64,000 nucleotides of DNA from the NCBI GenBank assembly GCA_001695595.3, contig MBPM02000028.1, positions 558,001-622,000 on the forward strand, given 5' to 3'. Origin of the DNA: Plasmopara viticola. Lineage: Eukaryota; Oomycota; Peronosporomycetes; Peronosporales; Peronosporaceae. A program made the position numbers and the translations under genes. A model generated the notes under the pieces. The model saw only the letters and a program-made list of their open reading frames with translations. It searched no databases and was not told where the DNA came from. This document shows positions 24,696 through 34,645 of this stretch, one piece after another. Numbering within the stretch: the stretch's first letter is position 1; the number at the start of each line of letters is the position of its first letter.

Positions 24696-25943
24696 AGATG
24701 ATATGCAGTTGACCCCAGCAAGTGGAATTTCGTTTATTATGACATTGCTTGCTAGAAAGTAACGGTCAAATCAGACGTCTATCTATCATAATTTATATTT
24801 GTAGACTATCTTTCAAATAGCCTTGCTACTCTTGTGGGTTTTAATAAAGGTCAAATTAGGTGCCAAATGCACTTTCTTGCTCAGGCGGCACACAAAACGA
24901 TTCCAACCGTGTAGTCATTAAACTTTGGCAATCTGAAAAAAAAAGTCGAGCGCGCATATTTTGCACGGCCTGACAATCCCGCAAAGAAGCAAACGCTTAG
25001 CCGCGGCCCCCAGGCAGGTCTTTACCAAGAGTATGTGATAAATGGCGAGAAAAACGTACATCTCTACCCAAAAGACCGCTCATTTTAGCCTCAGATCATT
25101 TTGGAACGCCCATCGTTGCTGCCTAACCTAAGGTCTACTTTTAGGCCGTCCATGATCACAGTCACCTTGACTTGTTTAGGAGAGGGGTTATTCAGTAAGT
25201 GAGGCCGTCAATCCTCTTAGGCATGTATGAAGCTCTTTATGATCAAAGAAATGTAAATGTTAGTGAAGCCCAAAGTACACCGTGAGAAACGAAACTCTCA
25301 ACTTACCCTACAATTTAGACAAAGTATACTTGGGTGAATTTAAGTGCTTAGCTAGTAACTTACCTCTCGATGTATATTTTCGAATTTTATCGGTATGCAA
25401 AATGGTATAAAAATCGATTAGGTGCCTAGTTTTGACAGACAGCTCAAAGTTCAAAGCTCGACTTTGATAAAGTGCCTGTGGCATGGATACTCAAATCAAA
25501 ATTCTGTGGCCAGGCATAGGAATGAGAGGGAGAGGTTTGCGCACAATTGCGCGCAAACCTTTGCACGACAAAATACAGTGGATCAGCAAGGTGCCACTCG
25601 CAAACAAGAGGCCTCCATCTTTTTAAATTAACATTTGTCCCGTTTACATAACGTTTGCATGAGTTCACTTAGTGATACCCTCGTGGATTGAAGATACCGG
25701 ACTTTTCAGCCGTAAATCTACATTCTTTATAGTGCAGGCCATATTGATTAGGATTAACTTTCCTACCTACATGATAAAACTTGTGTCAACCCCCCCCACC
25801 TCGAAATAATGACTACACTTTGTATTGAAAGCACTTTTATTTTTTTTAAATGAATAACAGATTGAAGTGAAGCAAAAAAGTAGAGGGCAAAACAATGCAT
25901 ACTGCACAAGACACAACGCAATCGAATCGATCCATTCGTCAAT
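24696..25943. other. intergenic stretch before the GH5 gene
   Basis: No gene was recognised. It holds an imperfect palindrome with 10-bp exact arms, AGGTTTGCGC (25533-25542) and GCGCAAACCT (25551-25560). The last 150 bp are AT-rich and are the likely 3' region of the GH5 gene, which ends at 25944. Confidence 0.4.
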
Positions 25944-27842
25944 TTAAAGCGAAGTAGCTGTTACATTTGCAGCCGCCGGTGCTGCAGGCGTCGCGGGTGT
26001 CGTGGGCGTCGCGGGCGTCGCGGCGACGGCTGTTGCAGGCGTTGCCGTTGCTTCTGCCGAGGCCGATGTGTTGCTGGTCGTCGACTCGGCCGTAATGGTG
26101 GCGCCTCCACTGCCAGAGGTCGAGCTTGTCACCTTCGAGTACTTGGCGAAGCACGGGAACGCACCAGTGCCTCGCAAGCTCTGCAGTCCAATGGAATAAT
26201 CTTTGTGATACGCATCCCATGCTTGGCTCGTGTACAGACCGTACTGCCACGGATCGTCGGGTTTGTACTCGTCGTTATAGTCGTAGTGTCCATCCGGGTT
26301 GAGAGCCCACGCAAAGCCGCCCGTCATGTTCATGTCGTTTGCGTACTGGATGAGAATCTCAATCACCCGCGTGCTCGTGAGTTCCGGGAGCAGCTCGGAC
26401 GAGCCGTAGATTCCGCCAAATTCCCCGTAGAACGTGGGCACGCCAGCCTTCGTCACAGCGTCTCCAAACGCATGGTCCAACACCGTCACGACAGCAGTTT
26501 TCAAGAGTGCATTCCCTTCTGTTGTGTTGGGGTACTCAGTGACGCTGACCGTGTCACCTTTGGAAGATTGTTTGGCAAAGAAATACGACGAAGGGTACAC
26601 ACTGGGAGAGTAAAAATGCGGCGCAAACACAAGTTTCCCCTCCGTATTGAGGACGATGGGGTTCACCGACGCGTTTTGGAGACTAGCCCCATACCAATCG
26701 TTGTAGGTCACATTCACCCCGTTGATCTCAGCTTTTGTATTGACTGCATAGTTGCCCTCAACCACGATGAGCCAGTTTGGGCAAATGGCAAGAATCTTGT
26801 TGCCAATAATCTCGACTGCACGCGGCCAATTGATGTCCGAGTCACAATACTTGTCCGTATCGTCCGCCGGCCAACAACCGCCAACCGGCTCGTTCTTGAG
26901 GTCAATGCCAATAATATTGTACTCGAGGTCACTGCATAGCTCGGAAGCTATTGTCTCGAACATTGTATAGATCGTTTTAATCGGGTATTCGTCCGTATAC
27001 CACAAGTGCTCCGACGTGTCATCGGTGAAATTGGGATTAATCTTGTGAATGTCGAGCAAGACGCCAATTTGTTGCTTGCCAAGACCTTGGACGACCTTTC
27101 GAATCATATCAATGTATGTCTCCACGTTGAGATCCGTGTCGAGACTGTTGACAAAGAGTTTGGTGTTGGGGGGTGAATTGTCGATAATCATCTGGGCATT
27201 TAGTGGCAACCGGACAGCGTTAAAGCCATCGTCCGAGAGATTAGCGGCAATGTCGTCCAGATAACTCTGCTTTTTCGCAAGACCGTGAGGCACGCCCTCT
27301 GCGTTTTCCATGCCACTCCAATTGATGCCAGTAAACACAATCTGCTTCTTGTTGCCAGTATTCGTGTCGACGGCATAGATTTTGCCATCGGCAGTAGCGT
27401 AGTCTGGCAAGAGACAGCTCTTGACACTCTTGACCTTCCTCTCTCGATCGACTTCCGTGACTTCCAACGTGAGGGCTTGCTGCACTTGGGCCTTATTAAA
27501 CTCTTCAATGCCAAAGTACGTGATGAGAGTGAGGGCCACAGCCGTCACGAGCAGTAGGAAGAGCGCCCCAGGCCAGACGACCTTGCGACCCGTGTACGTC
27601 TTGGTCGCTCCGATTCCAGAGGCACTCAAGTCATCCAGTTGACCGACAGCAATATCCTGGTGCAAACCCGTACTGGGTCGAGCCGTCATGGTTGGGCGCA
27701 TCATGGGCACGTCGACATCGGTGTCATGGTTGCCTGGTCCCAAATAGCTGCCATACGTCTCCTCATCCGACGTGTCTCGCCATACATTGGACTGCGTCCG
27801 CTGACCTACGGTTTCTTCAACGGGAGGGTTGTTCCCGAGCAT
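25944..27842 (-). CDS. GH5-family glucanase/cellulase, type II membrane protein
   Basis: The frame is open from a GTG at 27872, but the first ATG is at 27842, giving 632 residues. Order of parts: an N-terminal cytoplasmic region of about 87 residues; one membrane segment (about 88-110, VVWPGALFLLLVTAVALTLI); a GH5 catalytic domain (about 145-575); and an Ala/Thr/Pro/Ser-rich tail that is probably O-glycosylated. GH5 landmarks are visible: GFNAVRLPLN early in the barrel, DLKNEPVG with the acid/base Glu at about 318, and FYGEFGG with the nucleophile Glu at about 474. Several N-x-S/T sites are present. The expected role is hydrolysis or remodelling of beta-glucan at the cell surface. Oomycetes have many such enzymes for their own cellulose/glucan wall and for plant walls; the sequence does not say which. 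No intron is seen. Confidence 0.85.
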   Translation of the reverse strand: MLGNNPPVEETVGQRTQSNVWRDTSDEETYGSYLGPGNHDTDVDVPMMRPTMTARPSTGLHQDIAVGQLDDLSASGIGATKTYTGRKVVWPGALFLLLVTAVALTLITYFGIEEFNKAQVQQALTLEVTEVDRERKVKSVKSCLLPDYATADGKIYAVDTNTGNKKQIVFTGINWSGMENAEGVPHGLAKKQSYLDDIAANLSDDGFNAVRLPLNAQMIIDNSPPNTKLFVNSLDTDLNVETYIDMIRKVVQGLGKQQIGVLLDIHKINPNFTDDTSEHLWYTDEYPIKTIYTMFETIASELCSDLEYNIIGIDLKNEPVGGCWPADDTDKYCDSDINWPRAVEIIGNKILAICPNWLIVVEGNYAVNTKAEINGVNVTYNDWYGASLQNASVNPIVLNTEGKLVFAPHFYSPSVYPSSYFFAKQSSKGDTVSVTEYPNTTEGNALLKTAVVTVLDHAFGDAVTKAGVPTFYGEFGGIYGSSELLPELTSTRVIEILIQYANDMNMTGGFAWALNPDGHYDYNDEYKPDDPWQYGLYTSQAWDAYHKDYSIGLQSLRGTGAFPCFAKYSKVTSSTSGSGGATITAESTTSNTSASAEATATPATAVAATPATPTTPATPAAPAAANVTATSL

Positions 27843-28225
27843 GGCACTACGCGATGGAGGCCGACCGGACACGAATGAGGGAATGCGAGAGAGCGATGTC
27901 GCGACGGATTTGCGAGCTTCCTATGCCATAGAAAGTGGATTGGCTGAAACCTTTTTTCCAAGATGAGGATTGGTGGAAATGTGATTAGTGGAGCTACTGA
28001 ATACACAATAATAGTGGGATGAGGTTGTTAAACCCAGTACTTATACTGACAATCCTGGTGCTAAAATGGTTACACTCTAGTTACAGACCGCTTGTATATC
28101 GAAAAGATATTGAAAGATGTCGAAAAATCGATAATGTCCTTGCCACAGTCTTGGGGTTCACGGCGAGAAAGAGACAAAAACTTTGATGACTATAACAGCA
28201 ATCTATTGCGCACGTCCGAGCCTAC
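27843..28225. other. upstream region of the GH5 gene
   Basis: About 380 bp without a convincing gene. The part next to 27842 is the 5' untranslated and promoter region of the GH5 gene. No motif was recognised with confidence. Confidence 0.4.
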
Positions 28226-28969
28226 GTGCTCTACATAAACGTGACATCTACACAAATAAAAAAGGGACAAGGTAAAAATATACTTTTTTTCCAATTAAAT
28301 GAAAAAAACACTTTCAAATATTTTTGCAAAATGGCAAAATTGTACATGGAAGAAATAGAAAATAGAGAATCAGTATCTTTGAATAGTAATTTTACCGCTG
28401 GTCAAGTTGCAATGAATAGAGAAATGGCGCGGGTTCAAATCCACTTGTTACAAAGTGGCTCGAATTTGCTGGACAGACCAAACAATGGGGCGTGGTTACG
28501 TCTTATGCTGCCAGTTGCATCACTTCAATGTTTAGAAGGAAACAATGCAAGTGTGTTCAAGTTCAACTACATCGTTTGTTTTGTCGGTTTGAAGTGGAAC
28601 TAACAAGCTAATGGAGTATGTTGTTGAGGTAAACAATTTTAGTGGTACCTGCACATGCGGTTATGTGAACAATGTGAATGCTCCATGCCGACACCTCATA
28701 GCAGCACGTGCAGAATTGTTATTTCGTAATATATGTCATCAACCAAAACGTATCCCCTTGCCTGCGATGAAGTACTCGAAGTGAAGCCATTTGTGACAAA
28801 AAGTGAGCTGGGAAAGAGTGAGCATCTACAATAAAAGCCGTTTAAAGGAAAAGGTCGATTCAAAAAGAAGCGAATTGAATCACAGCATACTACATTAAAA
28901 AGTTGCGCGCCAAAAAAAGTTTATCGATGCGGCAGCTGTGGTCAAGTGGGACACAACAAGCGTCGATAA
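28226..28969 (+). pseudogene. MULE transposase relic (SWIM and CCHC zinc fingers)
   Basis: Two diagnostic pieces remain in different frames. A frame from 28611 to 28784 contains TCTCGYVNNVNAPCRHLIAA, a SWIM zinc finger (CxC...CxH), which sits at the C-terminus of Mutator-like transposases. A second piece at 28919-28969 reads YRCGSCGQVGHNKRR, a CCHC knuckle, also typical of MULE C-termini. The plus-strand frame at 28226-28603 may be preceding transposase sequence but has no recognised motif. Stops and frameshifts separate the pieces and no terminal inverted repeats were found, so the element is dead. Confidence 0.7.
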
Positions 28970-30105
28970 TAATGCGCAGCATAAAAGTAAATTTTTTTAG
29001 TGGGTTAGGTAATTGTTTTTGTTTTTTTATATCTCAATAGTTTCCTTACTTCGTAGTAAGTGGAAACTTGGAATATAAGGTAAATTATTTCCATTTTAAT
29101 ATATCTTTTCCATTTAATTTAAAAAAAGTATATTTATCCATACTCCCTTTAGAAAAACTTGAGTGTGTTGATGAAGCCAGAGTATTCGATTTACTGCCTC
29201 ACCTAAAAGATAGGTCTCTTGCATATTGTCCAATTATTTATTACCAGCTCAGGTTATGCAATGCGCCGCATATTCGACATACGTGTTCTTACGCTGTGAG
29301 CAAATGCAGGGTAGACGAAGCTGCAATCGACAAGCATAGCTTGGTACTCGCGCATGATGTAGTCAACATCACTTCTCAGCTCGTTGCCTGACCAATTCGT
29401 TCGTTGTTGCATAATGCCTTATCGTGCTCTCACGAGAAACGACAGCACGACTCTACATTTTAAAGTCGTCCATAGACATTGCTCCGCAGCTCGTATCGGC
29501 AGAAGGACGCCTCACAGTTTGTAGTGCATGCAAGGTGGATAGACCTACTCTTGGTTATGTGATCCCAGCGCTGGAACGTGTTGAGGCCAGCTATAGCGTG
29601 AAGATGACGGCATTCGTTGTCGATTTTCTTTGTTGGTAATTTAATAGCTAATGACACTGGCAATAGAAAGTTCACTTTTATGTGATTTGTAGAAGTGGAA
29701 TGGATTAAAGGTATAAAAGAGGCAAAAAGGCGTGTAAGTGTTGCTTTACGGAATTAACAGCTTGAGCGCAACTCTTAATAACACTTTGGGGTGCCAACTC
29801 TTATAAGTTCGGCCATCAATCCCATTCATTGACATAATTTTTTATAAGGAGAGCTGGGCAACAAGCGGAAATGTTCTTCGACCTAAAACTCATTGTAGAA
29901 AGAGCTGACTAAACGAGAGTATGAAAGGCAACTTTTTGCTTACCTCCTCCAACAGTTTGCTGCAGGCGGTAAACTATTCGAAATTGTCAGCGCATTGAAC
30001 AAAATTCGTTCAAATTGTCTTAAAAACCTACGGATCGCTTTTTTATTTGAAAAACATACAAGCCTTGTCGCTAAACTTCACTGACTGACATTCCAGTGCT
30101 GGCAC
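28970..30105. other. intergenic stretch without recognised gene
   Basis: Two plus-strand frames (29068-29391 and 29424-29639) are the longest but contain no known domain and no signal peptide. The first 100 bp are very AT-rich. It may include more of the decayed MULE. Nothing else is seen. Confidence 0.4.
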
Positions 30106-31233
30106 TCAATCGCGCATTTTCGATTTGGACGCCGGCCAGGCTGAAGTATGGTACAATTCATTAAGCGCAGCCAAGTCACCTTTGCTCAATTTCTTTCGCT
30201 GTCCAATCGCCTTCGTAGCCGTCTCGTTGCAGACAGCTTTGGTGATATCTGTGCAGTTGTCATCGTTGAGATTGCAAAATGTCGTATTTTGGTCGACACA
30301 ATCCTTTGTGACGGTTTTGCTGCAATAATTCGGCTGACAAAAGCCGTACGAGAGCGGATAGTGCATGACGCTATCGAGATCGTAGGGCCCTCCAACACTG
30401 AGGTCTCGAATACTCATTTCCGACCACGTGCTCTGGTCAATGTCGTCCCAAAAGATGCCAATCGTACGTTTTGGGTGTTGGTGTTCGTGGTACATTCCAA
30501 GCGAGTGGCCAATCTCGTGCATGGCGGATCCATACACAGTCTTGAGGTCATCGTCGACTTCAAAGCATCGTTCCGCCAGGTTCATGACCTGTGGGCCATC
30601 TTCTGTAATGCCGATACTCGAGTTGCAGTCTCGCCCAGTCGTTGGATGTTTGAAATCCACCCAATTGGCACACGAATCACAGAACGACAGCTTTTCCTTT
30701 TTGCACGTAGCTGTAGTCACGAATCGGACGTTCGTGGTATTCTCGTAAATCGTCATGGCTTTATAGATGTAGTCTTTGTGATCCGCATCGAAAGGGTACT
30801 CGTCACTAAATTGGTAGCACACCACGCCCCCATCCCAAATGCGAGTCGTCGACACGACAATCAATGAAAGACGACGTTCCTCGTCTTCGTCTCGTTCAAC
30901 CGCTTGCCTTGTTTGTTTCTCCGTTTCACGAAGAGCCTCCTCAAAGTCAATTCGTTCTTGAAAGTTGTGAACGGGGCACGCCACTTCCGTAGCTTGGTCG
31001 TGCACCCGTTCAATGAGGTAGCAAGCAGCTTTGCCACGCGAACACGCCACGTACGAGTTTTCACCATAATACTTCATACTACGATGCCGAAGGTGCACCC
31101 CATTGACAAGACAATTTTTACTCGTGGTCGCCCCCTTCGTCTGGAAACTCGTGTCCATCACTTGCTGCGCACTTCCAAAGGTTATTGATACGAGCAGAGA
31201 GACGAGGATGACGCAAAGACTGCTGCCCGCCAT
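30106..31233 (-). CDS. secreted astacin-like zinc metalloprotease
   Basis: The protein has 375 residues and starts at the ATG at 31233. Parts in order: a signal peptide (1-about 22, LCVILVSLLVSITFGSA); a four-cysteine propeptide module with Cys at 41, 64, 71 and 86 (C-x22-C-x6-C-x14-C); a charged helix ending in the dibasic site EERR (118-121); then the catalytic domain. The zinc motif HEIGHSLGMYHEH at 239-251 is the full HExxHxxGxxHE of astacins, and SVMHY at 288-292 is the Met-turn with its Tyr ligand. Further cysteines and N-glycosylation sites follow. It is expected to be secreted as a zymogen and activated by cleavage near residue 121. The classic astacin aspartate-switch propeptide is not visible; the cysteine module takes its place and is also found alone in two other proteins of this window (31660-32128 and 60164-60544). 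Confidence 0.88.
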   Translation of the reverse strand: MAGSSLCVILVSLLVSITFGSAQQVMDTSFQTKGATTSKNCLVNGVHLRHRSMKYYGENSYVACSRGKAACYLIERVHDQATEVACPVHNFQERIDFEEALRETEKQTRQAVERDEDEERRLSLIVVSTTRIWDGGVVCYQFSDEYPFDADHKDYIYKAMTIYENTTNVRFVTTATCKKEKLSFCDSCANWVDFKHPTTGRDCNSSIGITEDGPQVMNLAERCFEVDDDLKTVYGSAMHEIGHSLGMYHEHQHPKRTIGIFWDDIDQSTWSEMSIRDLSVGGPYDLDSVMHYPLSYGFCQPNYCSKTVTKDCVDQNTTFCNLNDDNCTDITKAVCNETATKAIGQRKKLSKGDLAALNELYHTSAWPASKSKMRD

Positions 31234-31659
31234 CTTCTTCTGACTAATACGATTATTGGTACGAATGTTTTGACCAGTGCCAATAAATTCAATTGTACGT
31301 CTTGGGATTCACTCACGTCAAATTTCTGTCAAACGTCACTGCTTCTGCGTGAGACTCTTTACGGGGAAAAGAGACAGGTGGATGCACACCCTTGCACAAG
31401 TGTAACGCTATGGACTGACGCCATCTGTTTGCATAGAGTTCGAACTTTAACATCGAACGTAGGATGATGGCAGGGCCTAATGTACATAGTATAAGCAAGT
31501 GAAAAAGAGTCGGACGACTCGAAGGTTAGCAACGTTTGGGCGCTTCTACAGTATCGTTTTTTAATAATCAGAAGCTGGACAATCTCAATCTCAATCGCAC
31601 GACACACTCTTGCGATAAATTCCCAGCACACGAAAAGCTAACCAAAAGTGGTGTTTTGA
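31234..31659. other. divergent intergenic region between astacin and its module-only paralogue
   Basis: 426 bp separate the two start codons, which point away from each other. A shared promoter region is likely. Short frames here have no recognised content. Confidence 0.4.
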
Positions 31660-32128
31660 ATGACGAATCAAGCCATGAATGTGCTGCTGGTGGGCGGGAC
31701 GCTGCTAGCCGCTTGCTGCGCACTTCCCATGACTTCCAAGTATACGTTTCCAGTGTGCACGGACGGAAGCAAAGACTGCTGTGAGTACGGCGCGGAAAAG
31801 ATGAAACACCGGGGCTACACGCTCATTTCGTATGAAGATAGCGTCATGTCGGTCACGTGCTCGCATGGCGAATTGCGCTGCGCCCTTGGAAATCCAAACA
31901 CCATGGCCAGCTACGATGGTGCTCAGACCGTCACTTGTCCAGGTACGAAGCAAGTGAGTTCTTGTGAAGAAATGGGGTGCTCACGTGATGTTGCTTGTGC
32001 TAGACTTTAAATCGATGATGGAGTCGCGCTCAGAGATCTCGTATATCGAGGGAGTGAAGGAAGGAAAGAAGAAAACCGACGATGACCTAAGTGTCGGCAC
32101 TGTGAAGCCGGCAAATGTTACTACTTAA
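31660..32128 (+). CDS. small secreted cysteine-rich protein with the astacin-propeptide module
   Basis: This is a two-exon gene: exon 1 31660-31942, a 61-bp intron 31943-32003 (GTACGAAG...GTGCTAG), exon 2 32004-32128. The joined frame encodes 135 residues. A second ATG at 31675 would give a shorter but equally good signal peptide (NVLLVGGTLLAACCALP). The mature part has six cysteines; the last four follow the pattern of the astacin propeptide next door: C, then VTCSHGELRC, then VTCPDF, where the protease has VACSRGKAAC and VACPVHNF. Spacing is C-x26-C-x6-C-x18-C, so loops are slightly longer. There is no catalytic domain; a Lys/Asp-rich tail ends the protein. Without splicing the frame would stop at 32010 with an unrelated tail. 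The function is unknown; a regulator or decoy of the protease is an inference only. Confidence 0.7.
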
Positions 32129-32370
32129 GTCTTGAATGTTCACTTGCCGTCATTGTTGTATTGCAATAAATCGAAAACAAATCAATATCACTCGATACTA
32201 AGAGCAAGCTTATAAAGATTGCACATAAAACACCTGTATTGAAGGCCGGCAATTAAGTCCTACATATTCACTTGCCGTCATTGTTGTATTGCAATAAATT
32301 GAAAAAAAAACAATTTTACTCGATACTAAAAGCGACGTTAATGCTACTCTGCACACTAAACACTTGTATT
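32104..32370. repeat. tandem duplication of a gene's 3' end
   Basis: Copy 1 (32104-32240) includes the last codons and 3' flank of the small cysteine-rich gene. Copy 2 (32241-about 32370) repeats it at roughly 80-85% identity with a 10-bp deletion across the stop codon. The best-conserved core is CACTTGCCGTCATTGTTGTA, followed by TTGCAATAAAT (a polyadenylation-like signal), 128 bp apart in the two copies. Confidence 0.85.
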
Positions 32371-32509
32371 GACATTGTTTAAAAAGCGAGGCAACACTCC
32401 TCATGCCTCGTTAAATAGCAACCGCTCGGATTTATAAGCTATACAATAGCACGCACAATACACATGTCTTCCTTCGGACACAATACGTTCTGGCCAAGCA
32501 CAAACCTTT

Positions 32510-34645
32510 TTAGATCCATTCGTAGACTCGGCGCTGCTGTGGCTGATTGTCATGATAGATTGACGTTTTGGACGCATGTTTCTTTGGGATACTCAAATCC
32601 TCAAGACCAGTGTGGAAAGCCGGCATGTAATTGTCTTCACCCGCAACTTTTGCTTTGATTCGATGCGAGTTTGTCTTTGCTGCTACCCTCGGTGGACCTG
32701 CCGAACTTGAGGCCCAGTTCTTGAACGCACTTCTGTGCGAAGAGGACGATGACGACGAGCTGCGAAGAGAAGGAGACGGAGCATTGCTCGCATTGTTCAT
32801 GCGAGACGGAGCGTTGTGACTGTGTACAGGATACATGTGGTTTGCTCGACGCGGTGGAAAGTTGCTCAATCGGGGCGGGTCCATCTGTTTAGGGGGGGAC
32901 GGCGCAGGGACTCGCTGGGGCCCCTTGCGCTGAACGTCCAGCTTGAGCGTAGAGATGTCCTGGCTGCCAGAACTGGCCGTACTGTCGGAACTGTCACTGC
33001 TGGTGCTTTTGCTCGTGTTTTCGATCATCGACGAGACTTCAGTCACGAGGATCTGGTCACTCACGCTGCCATCTCTGCTAATGTGGACACGGCTGTTGCT
33101 CAATTCGCTGGTACGGAACGAGCCGTTAGTGCCATCGAAAAACGACGCACTCAGCTCTTGACTGATGTCTTCGCTTGGATCGTATACGCTTCCTCTTTGC
33201 AGCAGCGATAGCTTAAAGCTCTCCTTCCGTCCGCCAGGTCCTTGACTCGAACTCAGTTGGTTGCGAGCAGAGTGAGGTCGTTGGTCTCCAAAGTCAGAGT
33301 GAGCATCTGAGCTTTCACTACTAGGCACTAGACGACGAACGCCAATGACACTCCGGGCAAGCGGCTTGGTATCGCAATCAGACAGCGTGGCGTCGTCTTC
33401 AATCCATCGTCTCCTTGCAGTGTCTCGCGTCGCCAAGCGTCGAACCGGTCGCTGTTTCGTGTCTTGTAGCGGGTTCGGAGGGAGTTCGCCCGCAGCTTCC
33501 GCCGTTGCGAACAAGATCGAGTCGCGCTGTTTGCTGTTGCTGCGTCCAATCCGCGAAATGTAATGGAAGGTGCCATTCAACCCAGACACAAGGGACGACA
33601 TTTTTGACACGCTTGTGCGATTGACGAGGTGCTTGTTGCGCTGGTAGCACAGACCACACAGTTTCCAGTTTTGGAAAGGTGTGGTCGACAGACACGAAGA
33701 GCACACAAAGATGCCACACACATTGCACAAATGCTTTTTCTTTCGTGAAAAGAAGCTCAGCGCCCGTTGACACGTCTGACACTTGCGTTCGCGGTTCGAA
33801 CGGGACGTCAACAATTTAAACCGCGACGTTTTGGTCGCGACGGCATTGGCCCCGTCGCCACTTGTAGCCGCGTAGTGTTCGACCAAGTGGCGATACCTGA
33901 TGGACAAACTGTAGGCATCGTGGAGACTGGAAAAGGCCCCGTAGAAAGGGTCCGTGCACTTTGTGAGCTCAGTGTCGAGCCAAACTTGCATCTTGAGGAC
34001 TTCGCGGTGACTCGTTTCGGCCAAGACCAGCAACATGGCATGAATCGCGCCCCGATGGACCTGCAACTGAACGTGTTGACTGTTTGCACTCCTCATTTCG
34101 AATTCCCGCTCGGGCACATCGACAGAACGCAACATTTTAAAGACGAATTTGTGCTTGGTTTCGGGATGGACCCCACGTCCGACCGTTTCCATGAGCAAAA
34201 ACTCTTCGGCATGCCGGTCATCAATCAACGACCGGTACTTGACGTGTTTCAACCCAACGTAGCGGTACGGCATCTCTTTTGTGCGTGGCACGAGCGAGTC
34301 GAGGACACGGGCATCTAAGAGCAGATCCGCGCCAAAGAGTTCACTCTCCACGCGGCGGTAGCTGCTCGTGTCGTCGGCGTGCAGAGCACGCATGGCGTCC
34401 TGTAACGTGCCAATGACATCCTGGCAGCTAGCAGCCGTGGATCGCCGACGGCCGCCACAGTCGCGCGTGTGGACGTAAGGACTGACATTGATGGGAGGCC
34501 GCGACGCAGCGCGCGCCCAGCTCTCCGAATGGGAAGGAGAGGCGAGTCGATTAAAGTAATTGGTCTGCAGCACGTGCGCCACGCAGTCGGCGTTTTCCTG
34601 CAGCAGCGTCTGTACACTGGCCGCGCCCGCGGTTTGGACGCGCAT
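32510..34645 (-). CDS. FYVE-type zinc finger protein
   Basis: The frame is open from a TTG at 34660; the first ATG is at 34645, giving 711 residues. The N-terminal 280 residues have features of the START-like region commonly paired with FYVE fingers in oomycete proteins (for example VLDSLVPRTKEMPYRYVGLK and EFLLMETVGRG). A zinc finger at about 289-333 has four CxxC pairs (CQTC, CNVC, CSSC, CGLC), the FYVE arrangement. The phosphoinositide-binding basic block is degenerate: KKKHLC replaces the usual RxHHCR. The C-terminal 370 residues are Ser/Arg/Asp-rich and probably disordered. Such proteins act on endosomal or other PI3P membranes in other lineages, but the altered basic block leaves lipid binding uncertain. 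It is intronless and convergent with the small cysteine-rich gene. Confidence 0.82.
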   Translation of the reverse strand: MRVQTAGAASVQTLLQENADCVAHVLQTNYFNRLASPSHSESWARAASRPPINVSPYVHTRDCGGRRRSTAASCQDVIGTLQDAMRALHADDTSSYRRVESELFGADLLLDARVLDSLVPRTKEMPYRYVGLKHVKYRSLIDDRHAEEFLLMETVGRGVHPETKHKFVFKMLRSVDVPEREFEMRSANSQHVQLQVHRGAIHAMLLVLAETSHREVLKMQVWLDTELTKCTDPFYGAFSSLHDAYSLSIRYRHLVEHYAATSGDGANAVATKTSRFKLLTSRSNRERKCQTCQRALSFFSRKKKHLCNVCGIFVCSSCLSTTPFQNWKLCGLCYQRNKHLVNRTSVSKMSSLVSGLNGTFHYISRIGRSNSKQRDSILFATAEAAGELPPNPLQDTKQRPVRRLATRDTARRRWIEDDATLSDCDTKPLARSVIGVRRLVPSSESSDAHSDFGDQRPHSARNQLSSSQGPGGRKESFKLSLLQRGSVYDPSEDISQELSASFFDGTNGSFRTSELSNSRVHISRDGSVSDQILVTEVSSMIENTSKSTSSDSSDSTASSGSQDISTLKLDVQRKGPQRVPAPSPPKQMDPPRLSNFPPRRANHMYPVHSHNAPSRMNNASNAPSPSLRSSSSSSSSHRSAFKNWASSSAGPPRVAAKTNSHRIKAKVAGEDNYMPAFHTGLEDLSIPKKHASKTSIYHDNQPQQRRVYEWI

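Noticed and set aside
26205..26939. Plus-strand open frame of 244 codons
   Set aside because: Antisense shadow of the GH5 gene, which has catalytic motifs and a membrane segment.
28434..28450. GGTTCAAATCC, a tRNA B-box-like sequence
   Set aside because: No matching A box or cloverleaf; it lies in the MULE-relic region.
30148..30867. Plus-strand open frame of 239 codons
   Set aside because: Antisense to the astacin catalytic domain with its zinc motif.
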